Shown: one piece after another, positions 38,481 through 47,966 of the stretch
How the letters are laid out: every line of letters starts with the position of its first letter
How positions within the stretch are numbered: the stretch's first letter is position 1
NCBI RefSeq assembly: GCF_900099695.1
Contig: NZ_FNCY01000017.1
Location: 1 to 64,000, forward strand
Origin: Propionivibrio dicarboxylicus
Lineage (GTDB): Bacteria; Pseudomonadota; Gammaproteobacteria; Burkholderiales; Rhodocyclaceae
DNA: 64,000 bases
Direction of reading: 5' to 3'
Position numbers and translations under genes: made by a program
The notes under the pieces: model-generated
Told to the model about the DNA's origin: nothing
The model's input: the letters and a program-made list of their open reading frames with translations, nothing else
The model's database searches: none

Positions 38481-39581
38481 TTAGCGAATCACGCGCGCGC
38501 CCTTGCCCTTCATCGCGGCTTCGACTTCATCGACACGCACCATCGAGGTATCGCCCGGCGTCGTCATCGCCAGCGCGCCGTGCGCGGCACCGTACTCGAC
38601 CGCTGCCTGCGGGCCCTTGCCTTCCATGAAGCCGTAGGCCACACCCGAGGCAAAACCGTCGCCGCCACCGACGCGGTCATAGATCTCGAGGTTGTCGCGC
38701 TTCATCGACTCATAGATCTTGCCGTCATACCAGAGGATCGCCGACCAGTCGTTGATCGTCGCCGTCTTGGCATTGCGCAGCGTCGTCGCCGCCACCTTGA
38801 AGTTCGGGAACTCGGTGACCGCCTTCTGAATCATCTTGGCGAAGGAATCAGTCTCGATATTGGTCAGGTGCTCGTCGGCGCCTTCAACTTCAAAGCCCAG
38901 ACAGGCAGTGAAGTCTTCCTCGTTGCCGATCATCACATCGACATACTTGGCGATTTCGCGGTTGATGCGCTGTGCGGCTTCCTTGCCACCCTGGCTCTTC
39001 CACAGCGAAGCGCGGTAGTTGAGGTCATAAGCGACGATCGTGCCGTATTTCTTGGCCACTTGGACGGCTTCGATCACGGCTTCGGCGGTGTTCGAGGCCA
39101 GCGCGGCGAAGATGCCACCCGTATGGAACCAGCGCACGCCCTCTTCGCCGAAGATCTTTTCCCAGTTGAATTCGCCAGGACGGATCTGCGAAGCGGCCGT
39201 ATGGCCACGATCCGAGCAGCCCAGCGCCGGACGCACGCCAAAGCCCTTTTCGGTGAAGTTGAGACCGACGCGGGTGTTCTTGCCAAGGCCGTCGAAATCG
39301 CGCCAGACGACATGGCTCATGTCGACGCCGCCTTGCATGATCAGGTCCTCGAGCAGCCAGCCGAGATCGTTCTTCGGGATCGCGGTCGCCACCATGGCGC
39401 GCTTGCCCCAGCACTTGCGCATGGCGCGCGCGACGTTGTACTCGCCGCCGCCTTCCCAGACCTGGAAGCTGCGGGCATTACGCACGCGGCCGAAGCCCGG
39501 ATCGAAGCGCAACATGATTTCGCCGAAGGACGCGCAGTCCCACTTGCACTCGGCGGCCGATTTGACGATCAGTTCTGCCAT
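38481..39581 (-). CDS. kdgK: 2-Dehydro-3-deoxygluconate kinase (PfkB family)
   Basis: 366 residues, somewhat longer than the E. coli enzyme (309). Phosphorylates KDG to KDPG. N-terminal substrate region FGEIMLRFDPG and EGGGEYNVARAM; C-terminal catalytic motif is RVGGGDGFASGVAYGF, with the catalytic Asp, in place of the more usual GAGD. GGGAG before the ATG. Downstream of eda on the same strand in the altronate pathway, so KDG is the expected substrate. Confidence 0.88.
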   Translation of the reverse strand: MAELIVKSAAECKWDCASFGEIMLRFDPGFGRVRNARSFQVWEGGGEYNVARAMRKCWGKRAMVATAIPKNDLGWLLEDLIMQGGVDMSHVVWRDFDGLGKNTRVGLNFTEKGFGVRPALGCSDRGHTAASQIRPGEFNWEKIFGEEGVRWFHTGGIFAALASNTAEAVIEAVQVAKKYGTIVAYDLNYRASLWKSQGGKEAAQRINREIAKYVDVMIGNEEDFTACLGFEVEGADEHLTNIETDSFAKMIQKAVTEFPNFKVAATTLRNAKTATINDWSAILWYDGKIYESMKRDNLEIYDRVGGGDGFASGVAYGFMEGKGPQAAVEYGAAHGALAMTTPGDTSMVRVDEVEAAMKGKGARVIR

Positions 39582-39596
39582 AGTCTTTTCTCCCGC

Positions 39597-40283
39597 TTAT
39601 TTGCCGGCCAGCTCGGCCTTGATGCGCTTGACCAGCGCGATGGTCTGACGCACGTTTTCCTCGATACCCTTGAAATCCTTGGCGTCGAGCAGCTTCTTGG
39701 TGATCAGGTTGGAACCGACGCCACAGGCGACGATACCGGCACCGAACCACTTGCGCAGCGACTCCTCGGTCGGCTCGACGCCGCCGGTCGGCATGATGCG
39801 CGTCCAGGGCATCGGGCCCATGACGCTCTTGACGAATTCCGGGCCGCCCACCGACGAACCGGGGAAAACCTTGACGATTTCGACGCCGAGTTCCTGCGCG
39901 TCGCCGATTTCGGTCGCCGAACCGCAACCGGGGCTGTAGGGGATGCCGCGACGGTTACACACTTTGGCGACATCGGCATTGAGCAGCGGGCCGACGACGA
40001 ACTTGGCGCCGTTGGCGATGTAGATGCCGGCCGTCGGCGCGTCGCAGATCGAACCGACGCCCATAATCACCGAGGGATCGGCCTTGGCGAAATACTTCGT
40101 CACCTGGAAGAACACATCCGCTGCAAAATCGCCGCGATTGGTGAATTCAACACACTTGGCGCCACCGTTGGCGCAGGCCTGGATAACATCCTTACAAAGC
40201 TCGACATCCGGATGATAGAAGACCGGAATCACGCTCTGATCCATCATCGCGGACAATACCGCCATGCGATCCTTAGCAGCCAT
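39597..40283 (-). CDS. eda: KDPG aldolase
   Basis: 228 residues. Splits 2-keto-3-deoxy-6-phosphogluconate to pyruvate and glyceraldehyde 3-phosphate. The Schiff-base lysine is in VEIVKVFPGSSVGGPEFVK, and VEFTNRGDFAAD carries the catalytic Glu. GGGAGAG before the ATG. Cotranscribed with kdgK, 15 bases apart. Confidence 0.93.
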   Translation of the reverse strand: MAAKDRMAVLSAMMDQSVIPVFYHPDVELCKDVIQACANGGAKCVEFTNRGDFAADVFFQVTKYFAKADPSVIMGVGSICDAPTAGIYIANGAKFVVGPLLNADVAKVCNRRGIPYSPGCGSATEIGDAQELGVEIVKVFPGSSVGGPEFVKSVMGPMPWTRIMPTGGVEPTEESLRKWFGAGIVACGVGSNLITKKLLDAKDFKGIEENVRQTIALVKRIKAELAGK

Positions 40284-40424
40284 TTAACTCTCCCATAGGA
40301 AAAAACCGAAAACAATGAAACGGCATCAAGCCGGCACAACGGCGCGCGCCGGCACTCATACCGGCGCGGCACCATACAAGTGCTATTCTAGCTCAAATTG
40401 GCCTGACAATCTTACAAAATTGAA

Positions 40425-41951
40425 TTACATCACCGCACTAACGCGCCACGGCAGGAATTCGTCGTTGCCGTAACCGAGTTCTTCGCTGCGCACTTTCTCG
40501 CCTGAAGCATAGCGGATGATGGCGTCGAAGATGCGCTGGCTGATCTCGGTCATCGGCGTGCCGTCGATCAGATCGCCGCAATTGACGTCCATGTCGTCGC
40601 GCATACGCTCGAACAAGGCGTTGTTGGTCGCCAGCTTGATCGTCGGGACGCCGGCGCAACCGAAGGCAGACCCGCGCCCGGTGGTGAAACAGATGATCTG
40701 CGCGCCGCCCGCCGCTTGCCCGGTCGCCGAGACCGGATCGTAGCCCGGCGTGTCCATATAGACGAAGCCTTTGGCATCGATCGGCTCGCCGAACAGATAG
40801 ACGCCGTTCAGCGTGCTCGTACCGCCCTTGGCGACCGCGCCCAGCGATTTTTCGAGAATCGTCGTCAGCCCGCCGGCCTTGTTGCCGACCGACGGATTGT
40901 TGTCGAGTTCGCCGCCGGTGCGTGCGCAATAGTCCTTCCACCAGGCGATGCGGTCGATCAGTTTCTGGGCGATCTCGGGCTTCGCCGCACGGCGCGTCAG
41001 CAAATGCTCGGCGCCGTAAATTTCCGGCGTTTCCGACAACACGGTCGTCGCGCCATGGCGGACGAGCAGGTCGGACGCGCCGCCCAGCGCCGGGTTGGCG
41101 GTGATGCCGGAATAGCCGTCCGAGCCGCCGCAGTTGAGGCCGACGATCAGGTGCGAGACCGACACGTCCTCGCGCTGATAGGCGTTGGCCTTCGGCAACA
41201 TCGCCTCGACCAGCGCCACGCCCTTGCGGATCGCCGCCGCCGTGCCGCCTTCAGCCTGCATGACGACTTGCTGAAGCATGTCCGGTTCATGTTGCCCGAT
41301 GGCTTCGATGATCGGGCCGATCTGGTTCTGTTCGCAGCCGAGGCCGACGAAGAGCACGCCGGCGAAATTCGGATGCTTGGCGAAGCCGACCATCGTCCGG
41401 CGCAGCATCTGCATGCCCTCGCCGTTCGGGTTGATGCCACAGCCTTCCGGATGCGGCAGGGCGATGACGCCGTCGACGTTGGGGAAGGCCGCCAGGATTT
41501 CCGGCGTGAAATGACGGGCGATGGCGCGCGTCACGGTCGCCGAACAGTTCACCGACGAGATGACGGCGATGTAATTGCGCGTGCCGACCTTGCCGTTCGG
41601 ACGCTTGTAGCCACGGAAAGTGGCAGGATGCTCGACCTTCGGCAGCGCGTTCACGCCCTCGCCGATACCGTAATCGCGCTCGAAATCGCCCATACCGAGG
41701 TTATGGCTGTGAATATGCTGACCGGCTTGAATGTCCGACTTGGCGAAGCCGATGACCTGGTTGTAGCGACGCACCGGAGCGCCGGCCTTGAGGTCGTGCG
41801 CCGCCATCTTGTGGCCGTTGGGGATCAGGTCGCGCACGGTCACGCTGTCGGCCCCATTCTCGTCGGCGACCGAATTGCCGGGAACGAGTTGCTGGGTCGC
41901 AATCAGCACGTCGTCATTGGCGTGCAGACGGATTACGGAAGACTTGCTCAT
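40425..41951 (-). CDS. uxaA: Altronate dehydratase
   Basis: 508 residues, full-length UxaA/GarD family enzyme. Converts D-altronate to KDG using iron. It has the N-terminal SAF-like domain (residues 10-95, ending in HSHNLGMGDF) and the catalytic domain starting with GYKRPNGKVGTRNYIAVI. The conserved Cys in SSVNCSATV and GLNCGGSDGYSG may bind the metal. GGAG lies 7 bases before the ATG. A gap of 141 bases separates it from eda, so a second promoter there is possible. Confidence 0.95.
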   Translation of the reverse strand: MSKSSVIRLHANDDVLIATQQLVPGNSVADENGADSVTVRDLIPNGHKMAAHDLKAGAPVRRYNQVIGFAKSDIQAGQHIHSHNLGMGDFERDYGIGEGVNALPKVEHPATFRGYKRPNGKVGTRNYIAVISSVNCSATVTRAIARHFTPEILAAFPNVDGVIALPHPEGCGINPNGEGMQMLRRTMVGFAKHPNFAGVLFVGLGCEQNQIGPIIEAIGQHEPDMLQQVVMQAEGGTAAAIRKGVALVEAMLPKANAYQREDVSVSHLIVGLNCGGSDGYSGITANPALGGASDLLVRHGATTVLSETPEIYGAEHLLTRRAAKPEIAQKLIDRIAWWKDYCARTGGELDNNPSVGNKAGGLTTILEKSLGAVAKGGTSTLNGVYLFGEPIDAKGFVYMDTPGYDPVSATGQAAGGAQIICFTTGRGSAFGCAGVPTIKLATNNALFERMRDDMDVNCGDLIDGTPMTEISQRIFDAIIRYASGEKVRSEELGYGNDEFLPWRVSAVM

Positions 41952-42041
41952 GTTCTGCTCCGGAGGAAGGAGATGAAGATTGGTATTGCAAGAGCGGCAC
42001 CCCGGGGATATCGCCGGGGCGCCACCTGACGCTCCAGGGAG

Positions 42042-43538
42042 TTACAGCTCGCCCATCGCCGTCTTGACGCCGACGGCCTGGATACGCGCCAGTGCCGCCG
42101 CGGTCTGCTCGGCCAGGCCGGGCACGCGGGTCAGGTCCTCACCCCACAAGCGGGTGTCGGCCAGCAGCGTCGCCGCCACCTTGGCCGCATCGCTGCTGCC
42201 TGCCCATGCCGCATTCATGATCTGCAGGATGTCGGCATTGTCCTTGATCGGATAGGCACCCGCGTCGCGTTGGCCGACGTAGTCGCCGTTGGCCGCGAAG
42301 CTGCCGCGATAGAAGTTGAGCAGGGCCGCCAGCGAGAACGACAAGCCGGCCGGCGCCTTGCCATGCTGCGCCGCATAATCCTTGACCGTCGGCAGCACGC
42401 GCACCGTCCACTTCGAGACCGAGTTCAACGCGATCGAAATCAGTTCATGACGGATATGCGGATTGGCGAAGCGCTCCATGATCGTCGCGGCATAGGCCTT
42501 GCGCTCGGCATCGGGCAACGGCACGAACGGAACGATTTCCTCGAACATGACACGGTCAAGATACTTCGAGACGACCGGGTCCTCGGTCATTTCGCGCACG
42601 GTGTCGAGCCCGGCGCAATACGAGGCGAGCGAGCTGGCCGTGTGCGCGCCGTTGAGGATGCGCACCTTGCGCGTGCGGTACGGTTGCAGGTCGTCGGTCC
42701 AGACGACGTCGATACCGGCCTTGTGCAGCGGCAGTTCCTCGGCAATCTTCGCCGGACCTTCGATGCACCACAGCAGGAAGGGCTCGGCCGCCACCATCAG
42801 CGGATCCTTGTAACCGAATTCGGCGTACAGCGCTTCGGCTTCAGCCGCCGGGAATCCCGGCACGATGCGGTCGACGAGCGTATTGCAGAAAACGTTGTGC
42901 GCCTTGACCCAGGCAACGAAATCGGCCGGCAGTTTCCAGGCCTCGGCGAACTGCAGCACGAAGCTGCGCAGCTTGGAACCGTTGGTATCGATCAGTTCGC
43001 ACGGCAGGAAGACGAGACCCGATTCCGGCGAACCGCCGAAGGCCTTGAAGCGTGCCAGCAACAGCGCCGTCACCTTGGCCGGGAAGTTGGCCGGGCACTT
43101 GCCATCGACATAAGCTTCATCGACGTAGGCGATACCGGCTTCGGTCGTGTTCGAGACGACGAAGCGCAGCGACGGATCCTGCATCGCCGCCAGCATCACA
43201 TCCCATTGGGCATACGGATTGAGCGTGTCCTTGACGCAACTGACCAGGCGCTTGGTCTGCACCTGCTGACCGTTCTGCACGCCGCGCAGCAGCACCGTGA
43301 AGAGCTGGTCCTGCGCTTTCATCAGGTCGGCAATGCCGCGATCGAGCGGCTGCACGACGGTCACTTCACCGTTCATCAGCCCGGCGCCGTTGGCGACATC
43401 GACCATCCAGTCGACGAAGGCACGCAGGAAGTTACCATCGCCAATCTGCAGGATGCGCACAGGCTTTTGCGACGACGGCTGGCTCGCCTCGACCTTGAGC
43501 TTGCCCTCGGCAAGACTGGCCCTGTTCAGTGAATTCAT
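42042..43538 (-). CDS. uxaB: Tagaturonate reductase (altronate oxidoreductase)
   Basis: 498 residues, mannitol dehydrogenase family. Interconverts D-tagaturonate and D-altronate with NADH. N-terminal nucleotide-binding segment ILQIGDGNFLRAFVDWM; catalytic Lys region RKVRILNGAHTASS. Of two close ATGs (43544 and 43538) the second has GGAG at proper spacing. It directly precedes uxaA. Fructuronate reductase UxuB is in the same superfamily, but context and the GDGNFLRAF motif favour UxaB. Confidence 0.92.
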   Translation of the reverse strand: MNSLNRASLAEGKLKVEASQPSSQKPVRILQIGDGNFLRAFVDWMVDVANGAGLMNGEVTVVQPLDRGIADLMKAQDQLFTVLLRGVQNGQQVQTKRLVSCVKDTLNPYAQWDVMLAAMQDPSLRFVVSNTTEAGIAYVDEAYVDGKCPANFPAKVTALLLARFKAFGGSPESGLVFLPCELIDTNGSKLRSFVLQFAEAWKLPADFVAWVKAHNVFCNTLVDRIVPGFPAAEAEALYAEFGYKDPLMVAAEPFLLWCIEGPAKIAEELPLHKAGIDVVWTDDLQPYRTRKVRILNGAHTASSLASYCAGLDTVREMTEDPVVSKYLDRVMFEEIVPFVPLPDAERKAYAATIMERFANPHIRHELISIALNSVSKWTVRVLPTVKDYAAQHGKAPAGLSFSLAALLNFYRGSFAANGDYVGQRDAGAYPIKDNADILQIMNAAWAGSSDAAKVAATLLADTRLWGEDLTRVPGLAEQTAAALARIQAVGVKTAMGEL

Positions 43539-43756
43539 TGACATTGCTCCGTAATTATTTTTCAGGAAGGATTCGCCCCGGACCCACCGCGCAACAGTCT
43601 CCCGTCATTTCGATGGCGAGCCGTGGACGCCCGATGGCAGCGCGTCACTATCGTCCCGGCCCGGAGGCTTGTCCAATGTTTATTCGACATAGGCATATGC
43701 GGTGTTCGCATGGCGACGCATGCCGCCGGCACACGTCGCCTTTGCCCATTTGATGC

Positions 43757-44770
43757 TTACAGCAGGCAGGTCACCTTGAGGAACTCGCCGGGGTTCTCGG
43801 CGATCGCCTTGACCATCGCCGGCGCCTCGTCGATCTGCACCGAGCAGGTCAGGAGATGCGACACGTCGATCTTCCCCTCCGAGATCAGGCGCAGGCTTTC
43901 GGGGAACATGCCAACGCTGTTGCGCGACCCGAAAATCGACAGTTCCTTGCGCGTGATCGTCGCCGTCGGCAGCGGAATCTCGTTCTTCGGCCAACCGGCC
44001 AGCGCGATGCGCCCGGCGAAGGCGACATATTCCAGCGTATTGCGGATCGCCCGCGCATCGCCGGAGGCCTCGATCACGGCTTCCGCCATGCGCCCGCCGG
44101 TGATCTCCTTGATCGCCGCGATCGAATCGACCGTCACCGGGTTGACCGCGTGCTTCACGCCCAGCCGGCGCGCCAGTTCGAGGCGTTCGTCGACCGGGTC
44201 GATGATGATCGGATGAGCGCCCAACGTCAGCGCGTACTGCGCCGCCAACAGGCCGATCTGACCAGCACCGGTGATCGCCACGTGTTCGCCGGCCTTGACC
44301 TTCGCCTGGCTGACCGCATGCATCGAAATGACGAGCGGCTCGGCCAGCGGCAACAGTTCCCAGGCGATGTTATCAGGCGCCTTGTGCACGAGATGGCGCG
44401 GATGCGTGATGCATTCGGCCATGCCGCCCTCGATATGCACCCCGCGTACCGTCAGGTTCTCGCAGCAGTTGGTGTGGCCGATCGAACACGGATAGCAGGT
44501 GCCGCAATAGACATAGGGCTCGATGATGACGCGGTCGCCCGGCATCAACTCGGTCTCGTTCTCGGGCACTTCGAGTACTTCACCGGCGACTTCGTGGCCG
44601 ATCGTGCGCGGATAGCTGACGAGCGGATTGACGCCGCGGTAGGCGCCGATGTCCGAGCCGCAGATGCCGGCGCTACGCACCCGGATCAGCACCTCGTCCT
44701 TGCCGCGCTTCGGCTCGGCAATGTCGGCCAGGGCGATTTCGCCGGGACTTTTCAACAATACGGATTTCAT
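43757..44770 (-). CDS. Zinc-dependent dehydrogenase, probably L-galactonate 5-dehydrogenase-like
   Basis: 337 residues, medium-chain alcohol dehydrogenase family. Catalytic zinc ligands are in SAGICGSDIGAY (Cys) and RTIGHEVAGEVLEV (His, Glu); the structural zinc site is YCGTCYPCSIGHTNCC. NAD-binding motif VAITGAGQIGLLAAQYA near residue 165. It resembles E. coli LgoD (YjjN), which oxidises L-galactonate to D-tagaturonate, the substrate of the next enzyme UxaB. AAGGAG before the ATG. Sorbitol or threonine dehydrogenase activity is the alternative. Confidence 0.85.
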   Translation of the reverse strand: MKSVLLKSPGEIALADIAEPKRGKDEVLIRVRSAGICGSDIGAYRGVNPLVSYPRTIGHEVAGEVLEVPENETELMPGDRVIIEPYVYCGTCYPCSIGHTNCCENLTVRGVHIEGGMAECITHPRHLVHKAPDNIAWELLPLAEPLVISMHAVSQAKVKAGEHVAITGAGQIGLLAAQYALTLGAHPIIIDPVDERLELARRLGVKHAVNPVTVDSIAAIKEITGGRMAEAVIEASGDARAIRNTLEYVAFAGRIALAGWPKNEIPLPTATITRKELSIFGSRNSVGMFPESLRLISEGKIDVSHLLTCSVQIDEAPAMVKAIAENPGEFLKVTCLL

Positions 44771-44785
44771 ACTTTCTCCTTCAAA

Positions 44786-46069
44786 TTACATCGGAACCCA
44801 GTTCGCCAGTACCAGCGACAGCGGCGGATAGAACGTCGTCACCATCAGCGTGACGCCAAGCGCGATATAGAACGGCAGGATTTCCCGCATGTATTCGTCG
44901 AGTTTGACGCCGGTCAGGTTGCAGGTCAGGAACATCGTCGTCCCGAAGGGCGGGGTGATCGCGCCGATCGAGAGATTGAAGATCATCATGATGCCGAAAT
45001 GCACCGGATCGATGCCCAGCGCATGGACGGTCGGCATCAGGAGCGGCGTCAGCACGATGATCGCGGCATTGCCGTCGAGGAACATGCCGACCAGGATCAG
45101 CAGCACGTTGACAATCAGCAGGAACACCACCGGGCTCGTCGAGATGCTCATCAGCAACTCGGTCGTCTCAGCGGCAACCCCCTCCCAGGTGAGTATCCAG
45201 GCGAATCCGGCCGATGCCATCAGGATCAGCATGATCGAACCGTTGGCGCGCGCCGACTCGGCGAGCGCCGCCTTGACGTCGGCCCAACTCGTTTCCTTGT
45301 AGGCGAAGCCGACGATCAGTGCGTAGATGCAGGTGACGGCGCCCGCCTCGGTCGGGGTGAAGATACCGTAGCGGATCCCGCCGAGGATCAGGACCATCAG
45401 CATCAGGCCCCAGAAGGCCTCGATCGAAGCCTTGCCCATTTCGCCGAGACTCGCCATCTTCGGCCGCGTCGGCTTATAGCCGCGCTTGCGCGCGACATAG
45501 TCGACGGCGACCATGAGCAGGATCGTGCACAGGATGCCCGGCCCCATACCGCCCATGAACAGCTTGCCGATCGAGGTATCGGAGACAAACCCGTAGATGA
45601 TGAGACCGATACCCGGCGGCAGGATCGGGCCGAGCAGCGCCGACGCCGACGTGAGCGCCGCGGCGAACGGACGGCTGTAGCCGTTCTTGCTCATTTCCGG
45701 CACCAGCACCTTGCAGATCATCGCCGCATCGGCCAGACCGGCGCCCGACGGTCCGCCGATCAGGGCACCGAGCACGACGTTGGTCTGCGCCAGACCGCCA
45801 CGCATGTGGCCCGACAAGGCGTCGGCCAGTTTGAGCAGGCGGTTGGTGATGCCGGTGTAGTTGAGGATCGAGCCGAGCATCATGAAAAAGGGAATCGCCA
45901 GCAAGGGCAGGTTATCGGCACCACCGATCATGCGTTGCACGACCATGATCGCCGACATGTCATTGGCAATGAAGAAATAGGCGAAGGTCGCAGCGCAGAT
46001 GGCGAAGGCCACCGGCACATTGATGGCGAACAGGCCAAGCATCACCAGAAAAGCAATCAGAACGCTCAT
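44786..46069 (-). CDS. TRAP transporter large permease (DctM family)
   Basis: 427 residues, 12 predicted membrane segments. Family segments LPLLAIPFFMMLGSILN, GGPSGAGLADAAMICKVLVP and MIFNLSIGAITPPFGTTM. Belongs with the next two genes as importer for the hexonate pathway. Overlaps dctQ by 4 bases. A long open frame on the opposite strand (43,856-46,150) is an artefact of codon bias. Confidence 0.94.
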   Translation of the reverse strand: MSVLIAFLVMLGLFAINVPVAFAICAATFAYFFIANDMSAIMVVQRMIGGADNLPLLAIPFFMMLGSILNYTGITNRLLKLADALSGHMRGGLAQTNVVLGALIGGPSGAGLADAAMICKVLVPEMSKNGYSRPFAAALTSASALLGPILPPGIGLIIYGFVSDTSIGKLFMGGMGPGILCTILLMVAVDYVARKRGYKPTRPKMASLGEMGKASIEAFWGLMLMVLILGGIRYGIFTPTEAGAVTCIYALIVGFAYKETSWADVKAALAESARANGSIMLILMASAGFAWILTWEGVAAETTELLMSISTSPVVFLLIVNVLLILVGMFLDGNAAIIVLTPLLMPTVHALGIDPVHFGIMMIFNLSIGAITPPFGTTMFLTCNLTGVKLDEYMREILPFYIALGVTLMVTTFYPPLSLVLANWVPM

Positions 46070-46584
46070 TGTGCGGGCTCCACGGATTCGTCATCGAGAT
46101 TGGTCGTGTTTTTCTCGCCGCGCAGGCTGTTCCAGAACATGCGACCGTAGTACATCAACATAAAGAAGCAACTGACCGGAACCGAGGCATCGACGTAGCT
46201 GTAAGGAATGCCGAGAATCGGCGTGAGCTTGGTCTGTCCCTTGATCGTCAGCAGGATGCCGAACCAGATCAGCAACACCAGCGTCACCAGCACGACGAGA
46301 TCACCAAAGATGCTGACGGCGCGTTGCCACTTCGACGGAAAGCGCCGCACCAGCACATCGATCGAGCAATGGCCTTCGACGTGCACCACGGCGGAAGCCC
46401 CGAGCATGGTCAGCCAGACGAAGGTAAAGACCGTCACCTCCTCGACCCAGCCCCAGGGCCTGCCGACGACGTAACGCATGAATACGTTGGCACAGGCGAG
46501 CAGGATGATGAAAGCCATCGCTGTCATGCCGAGAAAGTTGTCGAGCTTTCTCACCAGATTGTAGAAACTTCTGAGAATTTGCAT
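46066..46584 (-). CDS. TRAP transporter small permease (DctQ family)
   Basis: 172 residues, four membrane segments, with GWVEEVTVFTFVWLTMLGAS as DctQ signature near residue 45. The ATG at 46584 has ACAGGTG upstream at good spacing; a GTG at 46593 is an alternative. Second gene of the TRAP trio. Confidence 0.9.
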   Translation of the reverse strand: MQILRSFYNLVRKLDNFLGMTAMAFIILLACANVFMRYVVGRPWGWVEEVTVFTFVWLTMLGASAVVHVEGHCSIDVLVRRFPSKWQRAVSIFGDLVVLVTLVLLIWFGILLTIKGQTKLTPILGIPYSYVDASVPVSCFFMLMYYGRMFWNSLRGEKNTTNLDDESVEPAQ

Positions 46585-46715
46585 AAAAATCACCTGTCAT
46601 GGGGACGACGAGATCTCTGACGCAGCAAAGACGGCGTCATGATCGAGGACCCTGAGGGCAGAGAGGAACCGGAATGCGGTCGGGAGCCGCGGAGGCTTCC
46701 CGACCGATGCGTGGA

Positions 46716-47714
46716 TTACTTGTGGCCGATGATCGAATAGACCTTGTTCATGACTTCAGGCGGGAACTCCTTGTTGAAGCGTGCCGGGAAGTCCTTCATC
46801 GCAGTCTTGAACGCAGCGCGGTCGACCTCGACGATCTTGACGCCCGCCGCTTCCATCTTCTTGACGGCGTCCTTGTCGGCGATTTCGTTCTCCTTGTCGA
46901 GGAACTTGCCGGCCTCTTCGCCGGTTTCCTTGAGCATCTGGACGATTTCCGGCGGCAGCTTCTTGATGAAGCCGGTACCGGCGATCCATGACGACAGGTT
47001 AACCTGGTGCTTGGTCATCAGCAGGAACTTGGCGCCTTCGAACATCTTGCCGCCGTAGAGCACCGGGATCGGATTCTCGGCGCCGTTGATGACGCCCTGC
47101 ATCAGCGCCGGATAGGCTTCGGCCAGCGGCATCGGCGTTGCCGTCGCGCCCATCGCATTCATCATTTCGTTCGACAAACGGATGTTCGGCACACGGATCT
47201 TCAGGCCCTTGAGATCTTCGGGCTTGGTCGCTGCCTTGGTCGCCAGCATGTTGCGCACGCCGTAGATCCACTTGCTATGCACGATGTACAGGCCCTTGGC
47301 TTCGAGCTGCTTGGAGAGATCCTTGAAGAGATCGCTGTCGACGAGCTTGAAGAGCTGTTCCTTGTTGTCATAGATGTACGGCAGATAGGTGACGCCGAAC
47401 GCCGGCACGTAATCCATCAGGAAGCCGCCATCCGAAATCGTGATGACGTTCGAGCCGATCGTCAGCTGTTCGGTCACGTCCTTCTGCGAGCCAAGCTGCG
47501 AGCTCGGGAAATACTGGAACTCGACCTGCCCCTTGCTGCGTTCCTTCATCAGGCGGCCCCACTCGCGCACCGCCTTGTCGTTGGGTTCGCCAACGTTATT
47601 GCCGTAAGCGATCTTGATCTTGATCACGTCGGCAGCCATCGCCGAGCCGGCCGCCACACACAAGGCCACGCTCATGGCGCAGGCCATCAATTTCTTGGAA
47701 AACCCTGAAATCAT
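46716..47714 (-). CDS. TRAP transporter substrate-binding protein (DctP family)
   Basis: 332 residues, signal peptide cleaved after AMA near residue 27. The ligand-carboxylate Arg is in GLKIRVPNIRLSNEMMNAMG. Similar to receptors for hexuronates and related sugar acids. First gene of the operon transcribed from the sigma-54 promoter at 47826-47841, about 110 bases upstream. Given the pathway downstream, L-galactonate or another hexonate is the most likely ligand. No uronate isomerase (UxaC) gene is found, which argues against galacturonate. Confidence 0.93.
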   Translation of the reverse strand: MISGFSKKLMACAMSVALCVAAGSAMAADVIKIKIAYGNNVGEPNDKAVREWGRLMKERSKGQVEFQYFPSSQLGSQKDVTEQLTIGSNVITISDGGFLMDYVPAFGVTYLPYIYDNKEQLFKLVDSDLFKDLSKQLEAKGLYIVHSKWIYGVRNMLATKAATKPEDLKGLKIRVPNIRLSNEMMNAMGATATPMPLAEAYPALMQGVINGAENPIPVLYGGKMFEGAKFLLMTKHQVNLSSWIAGTGFIKKLPPEIVQMLKETGEEAGKFLDKENEIADKDAVKKMEAAGVKIVEVDRAAFKTAMKDFPARFNKEFPPEVMNKVYSIIGHK

Positions 47715-47825
47715 TGTGCATCCCCTTTTCTTTGAGTTAAACGGAATCCTCTCTCAACCTTCCGGCACAGCGCTTCCGCACGCGATCGCGCATCGTCGTC
47801 GCCGCCGCAAGGCGTGACCACTAAT

Positions 47826-47841
47826 AGCAAACGTCATGCCA
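47826..47841 (-). promoter_or_regulatory. Sigma-54 (-24/-12) promoter of the TRAP/galactonate operon
   Basis: Read on the minus strand: TGGCAT-N5-TTGCT, close to the consensus TGGCAC-N5-TTGCA, with the invariant GG and GC at correct 10-base spacing. Transcription would start near 47814, about 100 bases before the DctP ATG. A sigma-54-dependent activator is encoded divergently next to it, which supports this assignment. Confidence 0.75.
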
Positions 47842-47881
47842 CGGGTAAGTCCTTGTTTATTATCATCGCATTCATCGGCGT

Positions 47882-47897
47882 CGTTTCATTTTTGAAA
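47882..47897. promoter_or_regulatory. Upstream activator site, palindrome GTTTCATTTTTGAAAC
   Basis: Perfect inverted repeat GTTTCA-N4-TGAAAC, 41 bases upstream of the -24 element at 47841. It is a probable binding site of the sigma-54 activator. A degenerate second copy (TTTTGAAAA) follows near 47912-47920. Confidence 0.55.
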
Positions 47898-47966
47898 CAT
47901 ATGCAATTGCACTTTTGAAAATGCTTGTTATAGTGGCAGCTTCAGCCCATCCCTGCCTTGCCGATC

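Noticed and set aside
43856-46150. 764-codon open frame on the plus strand
   Set aside because: Antisense of the Zn dehydrogenase and TRAP permease genes; arises from high-GC codon bias, with a composition rich in Arg, Asp, His and no domain.
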